64,000 bases of DNA, taken from NCBI GenBank assembly GCA_965250025.1, contig OZ252283.1, positions 744,001-808,000 of the forward strand, written 5' to 3'. The notes beneath the pieces were generated by a model. That model was given only the letters and a program-made list of their open reading frames with translations, was not told the origin of the DNA and did not search any database. Source of the stretch: CBDDLD01 sp965250025. Lineage in GTDB: Bacteria > Bacteroidota > Bacteroidia > Flavobacteriales > Flavobacteriaceae. A program made the position numbers and the translations under genes. Positions 27,801-35,574 of this stretch are shown here, piece by piece (position 1 is the first letter of the stretch; the number at the start of each line of letters is the position of its first letter).

Positions 27801-28264
27801 CCGAGACCGCCATTATCAAGTATATTTATTCTGGAATAGGTAAGCCCGTCATTGACACCATCGCCATCGGTGTCACCGGGAAATGCTGAAGAATTAAAAT
27901 GGTGAGGTTCATCTACAGAAAAAAGATAATAGAAGTTTGGGTCTTGAGGCTTGGGAACAATGAGCCCTGAAGAAGTACTGGATTCGTCACCTTTTAAACC
28001 GGTACCATTTAGCATGACTTCATGCGCGCGGTTCCAAACCGTTCTGCCATCAGAATAGAATAACAAATTACCATCGGTGTCAGAAATTGATGTACAACCT
28101 TCTAAAGTACTTAACTGACCATTAGTAATGGCAGTTACTGTACCGGTTTCTGCATTGAATTGTAAACCTGCATTTTGACCGAAGTACCAAAACGATGCTT
28201 CGTTTTGAGCTATAGCAATATAGCTACTACATACAATTAAGAATGCGGTAAAAATCTTTTTCAT
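24875..28264 (-). CDS. Beta-propeller T9SS type B surface protein, shares C-terminal cassette
   Basis: I chose ATG 28264, which begins the signal peptide (MKKIFTAFLIVCSSYIAIA-QNEA); the frame opens four codons earlier. The product is 1129 aa. Residues ~20-420 form a propeller-like domain (FWYFGQNAGLQFNAETG, GNLLFYSDGRTVWNR, LKASPDGTKLVVAHFGEAS, YGVEFSAENRKVYATV) common in flavobacterial surface proteins. An Ig-like domain (DYVWSFNGTPL), four ~94-residue modules, another Ig-like segment and the type B sorting domain (FPKFFTPNGDADNNFW ... GHFALKR) follow. It starts 27 bases after the ABC permease gene and is coupled by ATGA to the next gene, so it is probably co-transcribed with both. Confidence 0.9.
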   Translation of the reverse strand: MKKIFTAFLIVCSSYIAIAQNEASFWYFGQNAGLQFNAETGTVTAITNGQLSTLEGCTSISDTDGNLLFYSDGRTVWNRAHEVMLNGTGLKGDESSTSSGLIVPKPQDPNFYYLFSVDEPHHFNSSAFPGDTDGDGVNDGLTYSRINILDNGGLGAVDNDEKNIPLITYDTSIPLHEEFKCSEKITAVRADDCSSFWVITHFADTFYAFKVDTDGVSSTAVTSTVGPNVPVQGYRRNALGYLKASPDGTKLVVAHFGEASVLSEDAGGGVYLFDFDNDTGTVSNSMELYSAANNDSPYGVEFSAENRKVYATVGLGINGNGASQVLQWDLESDDIPGSMQVIHTSSSISAGALQLGIDRRIYRAQLNFANVANTGRFIGVINNPEANGPATDYDEQGVLLDINGGNQNLSRIGLPPFIQSLFNSQIDIIRNGISTTELRLCTGESYTLTSEDIPGADYVWSFNGTPLAEDSFELLVDTPGFYEVFIEPNNGECPIEGSAVVGIFDIPIANPLTDVTACDDNSDGIFTFDFTSKDIEALDTQNALQFDVKYFETLEDAENNVDEITFPYQNSDNPQEIFVRVENFQNSNCYDINSFMLEVFESPVITASPDLTFCDNEGDITDGVASIDLNILKDNITLDNEDETIFTTTYHLTQADASNNANPLPNVYTNTSSPFNQEIFIRIENDNYPDCFRISNSIITINAAPQANDVTIIQCDEDGIPEGFTTFNINQIVDDITGGEANRNVQYYLSAQDAQDDVDEINGEAFNNFFNPQIIYTRVTDTQAGCTNFSQISLTISNTSSNDTALSTCDDDGTEDGFHVFNLNDASNAVLAGLPDGLDLEFYETYDEALTETNPLSANYTNTIPYNQTIYARVENANACFGISEIQLTVFELPNIETAFETLYCLNDFPELITLDGGVINDTPNNFFYQWSTGATTMQIQVNQPGTYSVRVTNTDGCFKDRTITVLPSNVATITDVQVIDASQNNSIAVFVSGEGDYEYALDNSNGPYQDDNNFDNLQPGLYTVYVRDKNNCGITEELVSVLGFPKFFTPNGDADNNFWQIKGIISELQTSTPVLIFDRYGKLLVELNPLSQGWDGTYNGALMPASDYWFTVTLADGRTFTSHFALKR
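24885..26146 (-). repeat. Copy B of an apparently identical 1262-bp direct repeat
   Basis: This is the partner of 22441-23702. It encodes the same two modules, Ig-like segment and sorting domain at the end of the larger gene. Such identity in otherwise dissimilar neighbours points to recent gene conversion or duplication. Only the last codons and the sequence beyond 26146 differ. Confidence 0.85.
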
Positions 28265-28291
28265 CTTTGATAGCAATGGCTATCAAAGATA

Positions 28292-29116
28292 TCATAAATC
28301 TCTCTTTTTTAATAATCGATACGATAAAAAGACGAATAAGGCAGTCCAGCCCAGCACTATGGCAATCTCATGCCAATGCACGGCATAGTCATAAACCAAC
28401 TCGGTCTTATCGGGAAATTTAGTCATCACGATACGCTGAAAAGGCTGATCAATAAGCTTATACATAGACTCTAATGGTAAAAAGTTTTTTACTTTAAAGC
28501 CTGTTGTAGCATCAGTCTGCCAAGTGACAAAACCAAATATGATCCATTCCAAAATGTATAGAATGAACAGAAAAGCCAATGCGAATGCAGATCGTTTTAG
28601 TAACATTCCAAAGAACAAGCAAAGACTGAAAAAACCTGTTAACTTAACAAAATAAGCCAGTAAGAATTCGATATCTCTGAAAATGATACTTGCTTCAGTA
28701 TAACTAGAATAATACAATCCTATTAAAAAAGTAGCTAAACCTATGAGTACGGTTGCTGCCAGAGAAAAGAAAACTATGGTATAAAACTTAGATAGGATGA
28801 ATTCTTTCTTACTTAGTCCGTCTATGAGGTTTTGCTTTATGGTTTTATTGCTGTACTCATTACCAATCATACTGACTACCACAATGGCAAAAAAGAATTT
28901 AAAATAGGAGGCAAAGAATGTTGTAATGTGCCATATTATTGGGAAATTAAATATTCCAAGCTCACCTAATTCTAAAGTGAAAAAACCAAAAAAGTTAATT
29001 TTTATTGAGGACAGTATGAGTACTGTAAATGGTAAAATGAAGGATACGAATATGAGAATTTTACTGGTTCTGTTCAGTAAAAGTTTTTGTAATTCTAAAT
29101 TTATAAGTCGATACAT
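28292..29116 (-). CDS. ABC-2 type transporter permease
   Basis: This 274-residue integral membrane protein has about six helices (for example ILIFVSFILPFTVLIL, FFFAIVVVSMIGNEY, FYTIVFFSLAATVLIGLATF and AIVLGWTALFVFLSYRLL). The conserved ABC-2 motif NEYSNKTIKQNLIDGLSK follows the second membrane block. It lies 11 bases downstream of the ATPase gene (29128-30027) and 27 bases upstream of the first T9SS surface-protein gene. It should form an inner-membrane exporter with the ATPase. The substrate is unknown. It resembles general ABC-2 exporters of the bacitracin-resistance type more than the gliding GldF. Confidence 0.85.
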   Translation of the reverse strand: MYRLINLELQKLLLNRTSKILIFVSFILPFTVLILSSIKINFFGFFTLELGELGIFNFPIIWHITTFFASYFKFFFAIVVVSMIGNEYSNKTIKQNLIDGLSKKEFILSKFYTIVFFSLAATVLIGLATFLIGLYYSSYTEASIIFRDIEFLLAYFVKLTGFFSLCLFFGMLLKRSAFALAFLFILYILEWIIFGFVTWQTDATTGFKVKNFLPLESMYKLIDQPFQRIVMTKFPDKTELVYDYAVHWHEIAIVLGWTALFVFLSYRLLKKRDL

Positions 29117-29127
29117 GATGTGGTGAA

Positions 29128-30027
29128 TTAGTTAAGGTTATCAGTAAGTTGTAAGAACTGTTCTTCCAAACTTTCCTTACGTTTTACCAAATGCGATAAT
29201 AAAATGCCTTTGTCAAACATTAATTTGTTGAACTCAGCAGCTTCCATAGGCGTATTTAAAAACGCTGTGATCAGCTCTCCCTCAACTTTGATGTTACCAA
29301 AATTGGTGTTGTTTTCCAGAATGTTTAATAGTTCAGTATGCTTGTCTGTCTTTAATTCAAAAAAGCCATGACTGCTTATCATTTCATCGACACGTCCGGA
29401 ATATAATTTTTCTCCTTTTCGAAGTACCACAACATGCGAACACACTTTTTCTACTTCATCGAGAAGGTGCGATGCTAATAAGATGGTTGTGCCATTACTG
29501 GCAATGTTTTTGATAATTTCTCGTATTTGGTGTATTCCCTGAGGATCTAATCCGTTTGTAGGTTCATCGAGAATTAAAATTTCCGGGTCATTAAGTAATG
29601 CTGAGGCTATGGCCAACCGTTGCTTCATCCCTAGCGAATACGTTCTGAATTTACTGTCTTTACGCTCTAAAAGCCCAACGACTTCCAGCTTTTCTTCTAT
29701 TTTACTATGATCTACGCCCTTAATTTTACAGACCAGTTTTAGGTTTTGTACTGCGGTCATGTATGGGTAAAAGTTAGGACGTTCAATAATTGCACCTACT
29801 TTTTTTAAGGCGTCATGAGTGGATGTACTGCCATCAAACCAATGGAAGTCACCGTTGGTTTTGTTAACGACGTTAAGCACAATGCCCAGAGTTGTAGATT
29901 TTCCACTACCGTTTGGTCCCAGAATACCATACACATTGCCTTTGTTTATGGTAAAACTTAAATCTTTTACTGCGGTCAGATAACCAAACTTTTTAGTCAG
30001 GTTATTGATAGTTAAAATGGTTTCCAA
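29128..30027 (-). CDS. ABC transporter ATP-binding protein
   Basis: The 299-residue protein is a single nucleotide-binding domain with Walker A GPNGSGKST (about residue 38), signature YSLGMKQRLAIA, Walker B ILILDEPTNGLDP and switch histidine ASHLLDEVEKVC. A ~80-residue C-terminal extension is typical of BcrA/CcmA-like ATPases that drive ABC-2 permeases. It is the first gene of a minus-strand run that continues with the permease and then five T9SS type B surface proteins. A -7-like element lies at 30090-30097. Confidence 0.93.
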   Translation of the reverse strand: METILTINNLTKKFGYLTAVKDLSFTINKGNVYGILGPNGSGKSTTLGIVLNVVNKTNGDFHWFDGSTSTHDALKKVGAIIERPNFYPYMTAVQNLKLVCKIKGVDHSKIEEKLEVVGLLERKDSKFRTYSLGMKQRLAIASALLNDPEILILDEPTNGLDPQGIHQIREIIKNIASNGTTILLASHLLDEVEKVCSHVVVLRKGEKLYSGRVDEMISSHGFFELKTDKHTELLNILENNTNFGNIKVEGELITAFLNTPMEAAEFNKLMFDKGILLSHLVKRKESLEEQFLQLTDNLN

Positions 30028-30089
30028 TAGTCTTGATTGATTGGTTATGTAAGTTTGACGACCTACCTTTTTATTTGTTACACTATTTT

Positions 30090-30097
30090 CAAAAATA
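30090..30097 (-). promoter_or_regulatory. -7 element upstream of the ABC transporter/surface-protein run
   Basis: TATTTTTG on the minus strand fits TAnnTTTG perfectly and lies 62 bases before the ATPase start. No TTG is visible at the expected -33 distance. It would give a leader of about 55 bases. Confidence 0.4.
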
Positions 30098-30193
30098 GAT
30101 CGTTATTACCTTAAAAGACATAAGCTTAGAGTATAGGGTTAATAAAACAAATACATGGAATTAATGGGTATTTTTTGTACTTTAGAAATATAA

Positions 30194-30610
30194 ATGAGAC
30201 ATATGAATTATAAATTTTTAGTGGTATACCTCATAGGTTCCTTAGGTCTGATGGGCCAAAACGATATTGAAAAAGCTTCTGTCTCGGAAGAAAAGTTATT
30301 AAGTTCACTTGAGGTTTATAATTATACTTTTCAAAAGAAAGCGTTGAATACATCTGCTTTTCATTCATATACTAATGATTATAAATCAGATTATTCCGAT
30401 CTTGATTTGAATACTAAGATTGTAATCAATAAATCACATTTAGAACCCAATTTTAAGTTTTTTCCAACACCGCACGATTCCTATTGCGGACCACTCGAAA
30501 ATGGCATTACAAAACCCATTAAAGCGGAAGATATCATGGTTGGTATAGCTATTGACTATTTCATTAATGAAGTAGTTCTAAGGAAACTGGTAGTGGCGTT
30601 GGGAGAATAA
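30194..30610 (+). CDS. Small secreted orphan protein
   Basis: The product is 138 residues, or 135 if the in-frame ATG at 30203 is used. A hydrophobic N-terminus (YKFLVVYLIGSLGLMG before QNDIE) looks like a signal peptide. The mature part is polar with a single cysteine (DSYCGPLENG). I do not recognise a domain. It stands alone on the plus strand between a divergent ABC operon and a convergent gene that ends nine bases away. Its coding look (codon bias, signal peptide) supports a real gene. Function unknown. Confidence 0.6.
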   Translation: MRHMNYKFLVVYLIGSLGLMGQNDIEKASVSEEKLLSSLEVYNYTFQKKALNTSAFHSYTNDYKSDYSDLDLNTKIVINKSHLEPNFKFFPTPHDSYCGPLENGITKPIKAEDIMVGIAIDYFINEVVLRKLVVALGE

Positions 30611-30618
30611 TGATAACT

Positions 30619-31137
30619 CTAATTCCAGTTTTCGTCAAAATCTAAACCTTGATAGTCGTCAATATCCATATCGCTATCAAAGGCATCATTGAAACTGTCT
30701 AAATCCTCAGACTCGAAATGTTTTGAAGGGGCTTCCTCGGGTATTTGACCGTGAACAAACATGAGGTTGGGATAGTCACTGCCTTCGGCCTCGTCTACAA
30801 TCTCAGCCAATTCTACGAAAAAAGTCCACATGCTCATAAAATCATAGACGTATATGAGTTTTGTTTGTGCTTCATGTACCACATCATTAATAATGGTTTC
30901 ATTCATCAGACGTATTGATTCCTGCCCTTCACTAACGTCAAACATAGAGATTTCTTCACCCTGACTCCATTGCTCATCACTAATATAGAAGGAAGCCATT
31001 TCCAGACCATCAAACCCAAAAGACTGTGTAATGATATTATGCAGATCTTCTAAAGTGTCCGTTTCTCTGATTTCAAGGTCTCTGAAGATGTCATCTTCAG
31101 TATCATTATCTAGTATAACTCTAAATCTATATATCAT
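30619..31137 (-). CDS. pRiA4b ORF-3-like protein
   Basis: The 172-residue acidic protein starts MIYRFRVILDNDTED and has LEDLHNIITQSFGFD and MASFYISDEQW, the signature of the pRiA4b ORF-3-like family, often labelled IS1096 passenger TnpR in databases. Despite that label, I see no transposase, inverted repeats or other sign of mobility here, and the family is a stable chromosomal gene in flavobacteria. The C-terminus is strongly acidic (SEDLDSFNDAFDSDMDIDDY). Its role is unknown. A perfect -7 element lies only four bases ahead of the start codon, so the mRNA should be nearly leaderless. Confidence 0.8.
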   Translation of the reverse strand: MIYRFRVILDNDTEDDIFRDLEIRETDTLEDLHNIITQSFGFDGLEMASFYISDEQWSQGEEISMFDVSEGQESIRLMNETIINDVVHEAQTKLIYVYDFMSMWTFFVELAEIVDEAEGSDYPNLMFVHGQIPEEAPSKHFESEDLDSFNDAFDSDMDIDDYQGLDFDENWN

Positions 31138-31141
31138 AGGA

Positions 31142-31149
31142 CAAAGGTA
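31142..31149 (-). promoter_or_regulatory. -7 element abutting the pRiA4b ORF-3-like gene
   Basis: TACCTTTG on the minus strand fits TAnnTTTG and ends four bases before the ATG at 31137. Transcription would start at or next to the start codon. Confidence 0.5.
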
Positions 31150-31161
31150 AACGATTTAATA

Positions 31162-32178
31162 TTATTTACTGAATCTGTGGAGTGTAAATGTTATAGCACT
31201 CAATAGTATAAAAGCTCCCACTTGATGGGCAACACCCAGCCATACCGGAACGCCATAAATTAGGGTAAGCACACCCAAAAGGAATTGTAATCCAACAATA
31301 ATTACCAAGCTATTAACACCTTTTGATTGTAGTAGTGTTAAATCGGTTTTTTTGGCAGTGAACCAAATCCATAAAATGATAAATACTACAAGGTATGCCA
31401 GAGTTCTGTGTACAAACTGTACACCGCTTTTGCCTTCAATAAAATTGATTATGGTAGGGGTCTGTTCTGTGTATACGGTTTCGTGGATAAACTTACCTTC
31501 GCTCATCATTGGCCAGTGATTGTGTATGAAACCTGCATCTAATCCTGCGACAAAGGCGCCATAGATGATTTGTAGTAAAACGATACCAAGTCCAAATCGG
31601 ATAAGATTTCGTAATGATTTTTGTATGGATTTTTTATCAGGATATATCAAATCCAATGCTACCCAAAATGTATAAGCAAATGTGACAAATGCCGTGGTTA
31701 GATGTGCTGCCAATCGGTAATGACTTACATCTGGCCGGTCAACTAAGCCACTCTTCACCATGTACCAACCTAAAAACCCCTGAAAGCCTCCTAATAAGAG
31801 TAATACTATTGATTTTTTTATGGTGGATTTGCTAAGTTGTTTGGTAAATAGGAAAAATAAAAACGGAAGGATGAAGACCATACCTATTAATCGACCTATA
31901 ACCCTGTGAAGCCATTCCCAAAAGTAAATGTCTTTAAAATCCTCTAATGTAAAATGGTAGTTCAATTTTTGATATTCCGGATACTGCTTATACAATTCAA
32001 AAGCTTCTTGCCATTCTACCTCATTCATTGGAGGAATAGTACCTGAAATCAATTTATAATTTGATATGGAGAGTCCAGAGTGCGTTAGCCGGGTTATACC
32101 ACCTACAACAACCATAATAAAAATGAGGATACAGCCTAGTAGTAACCAATATATAACCCGTTTATTATCCTTTTTCAT
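31162..32178 (-). CDS. ctaA: Heme A synthase (COX15/CtaA family)
   Basis: The 338-residue polytopic protein has about eight helices and the family motifs VVVGGITRLTHSGLSI, FWEWLHRVIGRLIGM, ALLGGFQG-like GGFQGFLGWYMVKSGL, SHYRLAAHLTTAF, HNHWPMMSEG and FVHRTLAYLVVF. The paired His residues in these motifs are heme ligands. It oxidises the C8 methyl of heme O to the formyl group of heme A for aa3-type cytochrome oxidase, in the inner membrane. The long extracellular loop with YPEYQKLNYHFTLEDFK is usual for the Bacteroidota/mitochondrial type. Its ATG follows the CCA-transferase stop codon without a gap, so it is co-transcribed with that gene. Confidence 0.95.
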   Translation of the reverse strand: MKKDNKRVIYWLLLGCILIFIMVVVGGITRLTHSGLSISNYKLISGTIPPMNEVEWQEAFELYKQYPEYQKLNYHFTLEDFKDIYFWEWLHRVIGRLIGMVFILPFLFFLFTKQLSKSTIKKSIVLLLLGGFQGFLGWYMVKSGLVDRPDVSHYRLAAHLTTAFVTFAYTFWVALDLIYPDKKSIQKSLRNLIRFGLGIVLLQIIYGAFVAGLDAGFIHNHWPMMSEGKFIHETVYTEQTPTIINFIEGKSGVQFVHRTLAYLVVFIILWIWFTAKKTDLTLLQSKGVNSLVIIVGLQFLLGVLTLIYGVPVWLGVAHQVGAFILLSAITFTLHRFSK

Positions 32179-33606
32179 CTAACTGTTTTTTACGATTTGT
32201 TCTAAACCTAAACGTTTCCCTTCTTTGAGCATAAGTTCATATGCAGCATCATATTCGTTGGGAATAATACCTTCTAATATAGCCTCTTTGATATGTTCCT
32301 TAATGATTCCAATTTTTGGCGATGGTTTCAGATTGAACGTCGACATGATCTCTTCGCCGGAAATTGGGGGCTGAAAATTTCGAATATGATCCCGTTCTTC
32401 AACTTCAATAATTTTCTGTCTTACAACTTTAAAGTTGTTATGATACTTTTTATACCGTTTTGGGTTCTTAGTAGTAATATCGGCTTCACAAAGTGTCATG
32501 AGGTCCTCTACATGATCACCAGCATCAAAAACCAAGCGTCTTACAGCAGAATCTGTGACATTATCCAAAGCCAATACGATAGGTCTGGAACTCATTAATA
32601 CCATTTTTTGAACAAATTTCATTTTGTCATTCAATGGCATTTTTAGCCGTTTAAATAAACGATACACCATTTTTGAACCTTCAAATTCATGACCATGGAA
32701 GGTCCACCCAACACGTTTTTGAAATTTTTTAGTAGGTGCTTTTCCTATGTCGTGCAACAAAGCAGCCCAACGCAACCAGAGATCATGAGTATGTTTTGAA
32801 ATGTTATCAACGACTTCCAATGTATGGTAAAAATTGTCTTTATGCTTTTGACCTTCTACTTCCTCTATGCCTTTTAATGCTACCAGCTCGGGCATAATAT
32901 GCTGTAATAAGCCTGTTTTTTCTAGAAGTAGGAAACCTGTGGAAGGCTGATCGCTTTCTAATATTTTATGAAGCTCAGTAACGATACGTTCTTTAGTGAT
33001 GATCTTAATGCGTTCATTGTTTTCCGTAATGGCATCAAGAGACTTTTGTTCAATATGAAACCCCAGTTGCGTGGCAAATCGAATGGCTCTCAACATACGC
33101 AACGGATCGTCGCTATAAGTAATGTCAGGGTCTAAAGGCGTTTTGATGGTCTTAGCCTCAAGATCTGCAACACCGTTGAAAGGATCTAACAAGTGTCCAA
33201 AACTATTTTTATTTAGGCTTATAGCTAAAGCATTTATAGTAAAATCTCTTCGGTTTTGGTCATCTTCCAGAGTTCCCGATTCTACTTTTGGGTTTCGACT
33301 GTCTTTAGTGTAAGATTCTTTCCTAGCACCAACGAATTCAATTTCAATATCGTCATGCCTTAGCATGGCGGTGCCGTAGGTTTTAAATATTTGGATTTTA
33401 GGTTGTTCCGGTAATTTATCAGAAACGTGCTTTGCCAGTTCAATACCACTGCCAATAGCTACAATATCAATATCTTTTGCAGTACCGCGTTGTAACATAA
33501 AATCCCTGACATAACCGCCAATAACATAACAGTCCATACCCAATTCATGTGCTGAATCTGAAATGACGGTAAATATATCATGTTTTAGTGCTGTTGTATA
33601 ATCCAT
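32179..33606 (-). CDS. cca: CCA tRNA nucleotidyltransferase with HD domain
   Basis: The 475-residue enzyme has the class II nucleotidyltransferase head with VIGGYVRDFML and the metal-binding pair DIDIVAIG. Next come the NRRDFTINALA signature and the RNA-binding neck with RMLRAIRFATQLGF. An HD domain follows (RWAALLHDIGKAPTKKF, with TFHGHEFEGSKM). It adds or repairs the 3' CCA of tRNAs; HD-bearing members may also remove 2',3'-cyclic phosphates. The length is normal for the Bacteroidota type. The heme A synthase gene follows directly. A possible -7 element lies at 33721-33728. Confidence 0.93.
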   Translation of the reverse strand: MDYTTALKHDIFTVISDSAHELGMDCYVIGGYVRDFMLQRGTAKDIDIVAIGSGIELAKHVSDKLPEQPKIQIFKTYGTAMLRHDDIEIEFVGARKESYTKDSRNPKVESGTLEDDQNRRDFTINALAISLNKNSFGHLLDPFNGVADLEAKTIKTPLDPDITYSDDPLRMLRAIRFATQLGFHIEQKSLDAITENNERIKIITKERIVTELHKILESDQPSTGFLLLEKTGLLQHIMPELVALKGIEEVEGQKHKDNFYHTLEVVDNISKHTHDLWLRWAALLHDIGKAPTKKFQKRVGWTFHGHEFEGSKMVYRLFKRLKMPLNDKMKFVQKMVLMSSRPIVLALDNVTDSAVRRLVFDAGDHVEDLMTLCEADITTKNPKRYKKYHNNFKVVRQKIIEVEERDHIRNFQPPISGEEIMSTFNLKPSPKIGIIKEHIKEAILEGIIPNEYDAAYELMLKEGKRLGLEQIVKNS

Positions 33607-33720
33607 TATGGTACTTTAGAATAGCTCAAGCAATAGTATTTGCTATTCGCTTTGCAATTTTATTCTGCCACTATATGAGTTATAAAATGGCAAGATATGT
33701 TGCATCACTTTTTCGTTTTG

Positions 33721-33728
33721 CAAATTTA
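33721..33728 (-). promoter_or_regulatory. -7-like element upstream of cca
   Basis: TAAATTTG on the minus strand fits TAnnTTTG. It lies 114 bases from the start codon, which is longer than at other genes here, and no -33 TTG is in place, so it is uncertain. Confidence 0.3.
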
Positions 33729-33780
33729 CCACATCACAGACTTCTTTTAAAATGAGATGGCGTTTTTCTTTAAAAAATCT

Positions 33781-34431
33781 TTAAGCTTTTGGTTTTCTTG
33801 CTACAGTTGCAAATTGAGTGTATTTCATATCCATAGCAGTGAAGAGAAATGGAATATTGTAGAGGTAAGGCTTTAATGATTTACTAGGGTTAATGCCTTC
33901 ATGACTGATCACTTCATATCCTAGGTCGGTATACATTTTATGAATACTCTTTTTGGTAAACCATCTCAAATGTGTTTTGTCCATGATGCCGTGATCGGCA
34001 TAATCCCAATTCCCTTTTAGTACCAGCATTTTAAGTACTCTGAAGTTCCTGAGGTTAGGAATGGAACTTATGATTAAGCCATTATTTGCAAGTTTACTTT
34101 TCAGCGTTTTCAAAACCTCATCCGGATATGCCAAATGCTCTAATACATCATTAAAATAGATGGCGTTAAAGTAATTGTCGGGTAACGATTCAATATGATC
34201 TTCACAAGGTCCAACGAAGATCTTGTCCATAACACTTTTTGCTACTTCGGCTTCTTCAGGCATGAATTCTATACCCCAAACCTCAGCATTATTATAAGCT
34301 TTTATCTGAGTAGCAAAAGTCCCTTGTCCACAGCCTACTTCCAAGACACGTTTGGCGTATTTAGGTAAATAGGTCAGCATTTCTTGTCTTGGGAAATTAT
34401 AATAAGCTTCGGGTTTATTTTCGTAATCCAT
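33781..34431 (-). CDS. Class I SAM-dependent methyltransferase
   Basis: The 216-residue protein has the SAM-binding motif I VLEVGCGQGTFATQI (~30-45), an acidic motif II (VWGIEFMPEEAEVA) and motif IV YFNAIYFNDVLEHLAYP, the Methyltransf_11 pattern. The C-terminal part has HLRWFTKKSIHKMYTDLGYE, as in methyltransferases of polysaccharide clusters. It lies at the edge of the lipopolysaccharide core gene cluster, 67 bases downstream of a glycosyltransferase gene on the same strand, so it probably methylates a glycan or lipid intermediate. The exact acceptor is unknown. Confidence 0.85.
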   Translation of the reverse strand: MDYENKPEAYYNFPRQEMLTYLPKYAKRVLEVGCGQGTFATQIKAYNNAEVWGIEFMPEEAEVAKSVMDKIFVGPCEDHIESLPDNYFNAIYFNDVLEHLAYPDEVLKTLKSKLANNGLIISSIPNLRNFRVLKMLVLKGNWDYADHGIMDKTHLRWFTKKSIHKMYTDLGYEVISHEGINPSKSLKPYLYNIPFLFTAMDMKYTQFATVARKPKA

Positions 34432-34498
34432 AGGGTTCAGTATATTGAGTGGTAAAAGTAATAAATTTTAAATCGTTACTAATTAATACTAATCATGG

Positions 34499-35461
34499 TC
34501 AGGCTTTCACATTATCAAGATCAAAAACACGTTCCACAAAACGATCTACGGTAAACTCATAATATGTAGCATCGTCCAAGGCTTCATAATCTGTTGTGAA
34601 GAAATTAGCATCGATGTTAATACTTCTGGGGTCTAGCACCATAATATTGTTAGCATTATAAAAAGCATATTGTTTTACAGAAGCATTGGTGGTTATTAAT
34701 TTCTTTTGATAAGCAAGAGCTTCAAAAATCCTGAAACTCATGCCATTATGATTTTCTCTTAGCAGGTCTAGCATGATTTTAGACTTCTCGAGATATCTTT
34801 TAAGCGCTTCGGTATCTATTTCTTGATCGGTGTGCTCAATGCCACGATATAACCCAGAAGGTTTTCTTGAGCTTACAACAATGAATTTGTATTTGACGTT
34901 GATAGCATCCAATTGCTCAGCTATGGTATTGAGTTGCTGAATTCTTTCATCAGGCGATAATACCATAAAAACGTCATATTCAAAATGTTTTGAAGCGTTT
35001 TGCTTGTCGAGATAAATGTAGTTTGTAATATGTTCAAAATTGTATTTGTTCACATCTTCTAAATCAAAAGAAAAGATGCGATCAAAAATATCATCTAATA
35101 AATGATCGACAGGAAAGCGTTTACAGCTATCATAGATGTAAGCCACATAATTATCTGTAAACGGTTTTATTTTATGATGCGTCTTTTTGTCGATAAGGTC
35201 TGGCCTTATGGCTAAAATATGATCCTGCTTTCCAATACGTTTCAACTCCTTGATAATGTACTCCTGACGTTTTATTTTTTTGATATTCTTTTTGAGGAAT
35301 AATTTATAGCAGAAGTTAGCTACTCTTTGGAATACGTGTTTATACTCGTATTTGAATTTGCTAATGTCAATATGTGTGGCTTCAATTCCTCTTTTTTTCA
35401 GAGCTTTAACAATATGGCGATCGTAGTTCCAATAGTCAAAGCTTATTAAACAGATTTTCAT
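34499..35461 (-). CDS. Probable glycosyltransferase of lipopolysaccharide cluster
   Basis: I chose ATG 35461, where the conserved start MKICLISFDYWNYDRHIVKA begins; the frame opens ten codons earlier. The 320-residue product has the two-domain layout of GT-B enzymes. The first half has HILAIRPDLIDKKTH and YVAYIYDSCKRFP. The second ends with LLRENHNGMSFRIFEALAYQ and NNIMVLD, resembling the nucleotide-sugar site (FE.LA..K.LIT) of CgeB/RfaS-like transferases. I could not assign a precise family. Glycosyltransferases on both sides support a role in lipopolysaccharide core or O-chain synthesis. Confidence 0.7.
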   Translation of the reverse strand: MKICLISFDYWNYDRHIVKALKKRGIEATHIDISKFKYEYKHVFQRVANFCYKLFLKKNIKKIKRQEYIIKELKRIGKQDHILAIRPDLIDKKTHHKIKPFTDNYVAYIYDSCKRFPVDHLLDDIFDRIFSFDLEDVNKYNFEHITNYIYLDKQNASKHFEYDVFMVLSPDERIQQLNTIAEQLDAINVKYKFIVVSSRKPSGLYRGIEHTDQEIDTEALKRYLEKSKIMLDLLRENHNGMSFRIFEALAYQKKLITTNASVKQYAFYNANNIMVLDPRSINIDANFFTTDYEALDDATYYEFTVDRFVERVFDLDNVKA

Positions 35462-35536
35462 AGGTGCGTATTGAAAGCTATTAGTTTTCAAATGTACTGT
35501 TTTTTAACAGATCAATTTTTGTAAATTAAAGTATCG

Positions 35537-35544
35537 TATATTTG
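35537..35544 (+). promoter_or_regulatory. -7 element of the plus-strand glycosyltransferase operon
   Basis: TATATTTG fits TAnnTTTG and ends 30 bases before the ATG at 35575. A TTG at 35519-35521 is 15 bases upstream, slightly closer than usual. It lies in the divergent space against the gene starting at 35461. Confidence 0.5.
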
Positions 35545-35574
35545 TTGCTCTATTTAGGAAAAGGTACTCTTTTT

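Noticed and set aside
28292..30027. Gliding motility GldA/GldF transporter
   Set aside because: The general ABC-2/BcrA features fit, but I see nothing specific to Gld proteins, and no GldG partner is adjacent.
30619..31137. Mobile element, because the family is often labelled IS1096 TnpR
   Set aside because: No transposase, terminal inverted repeats or target duplication is visible; it is an ordinary chromosomal pRiA4b ORF-3-like gene.
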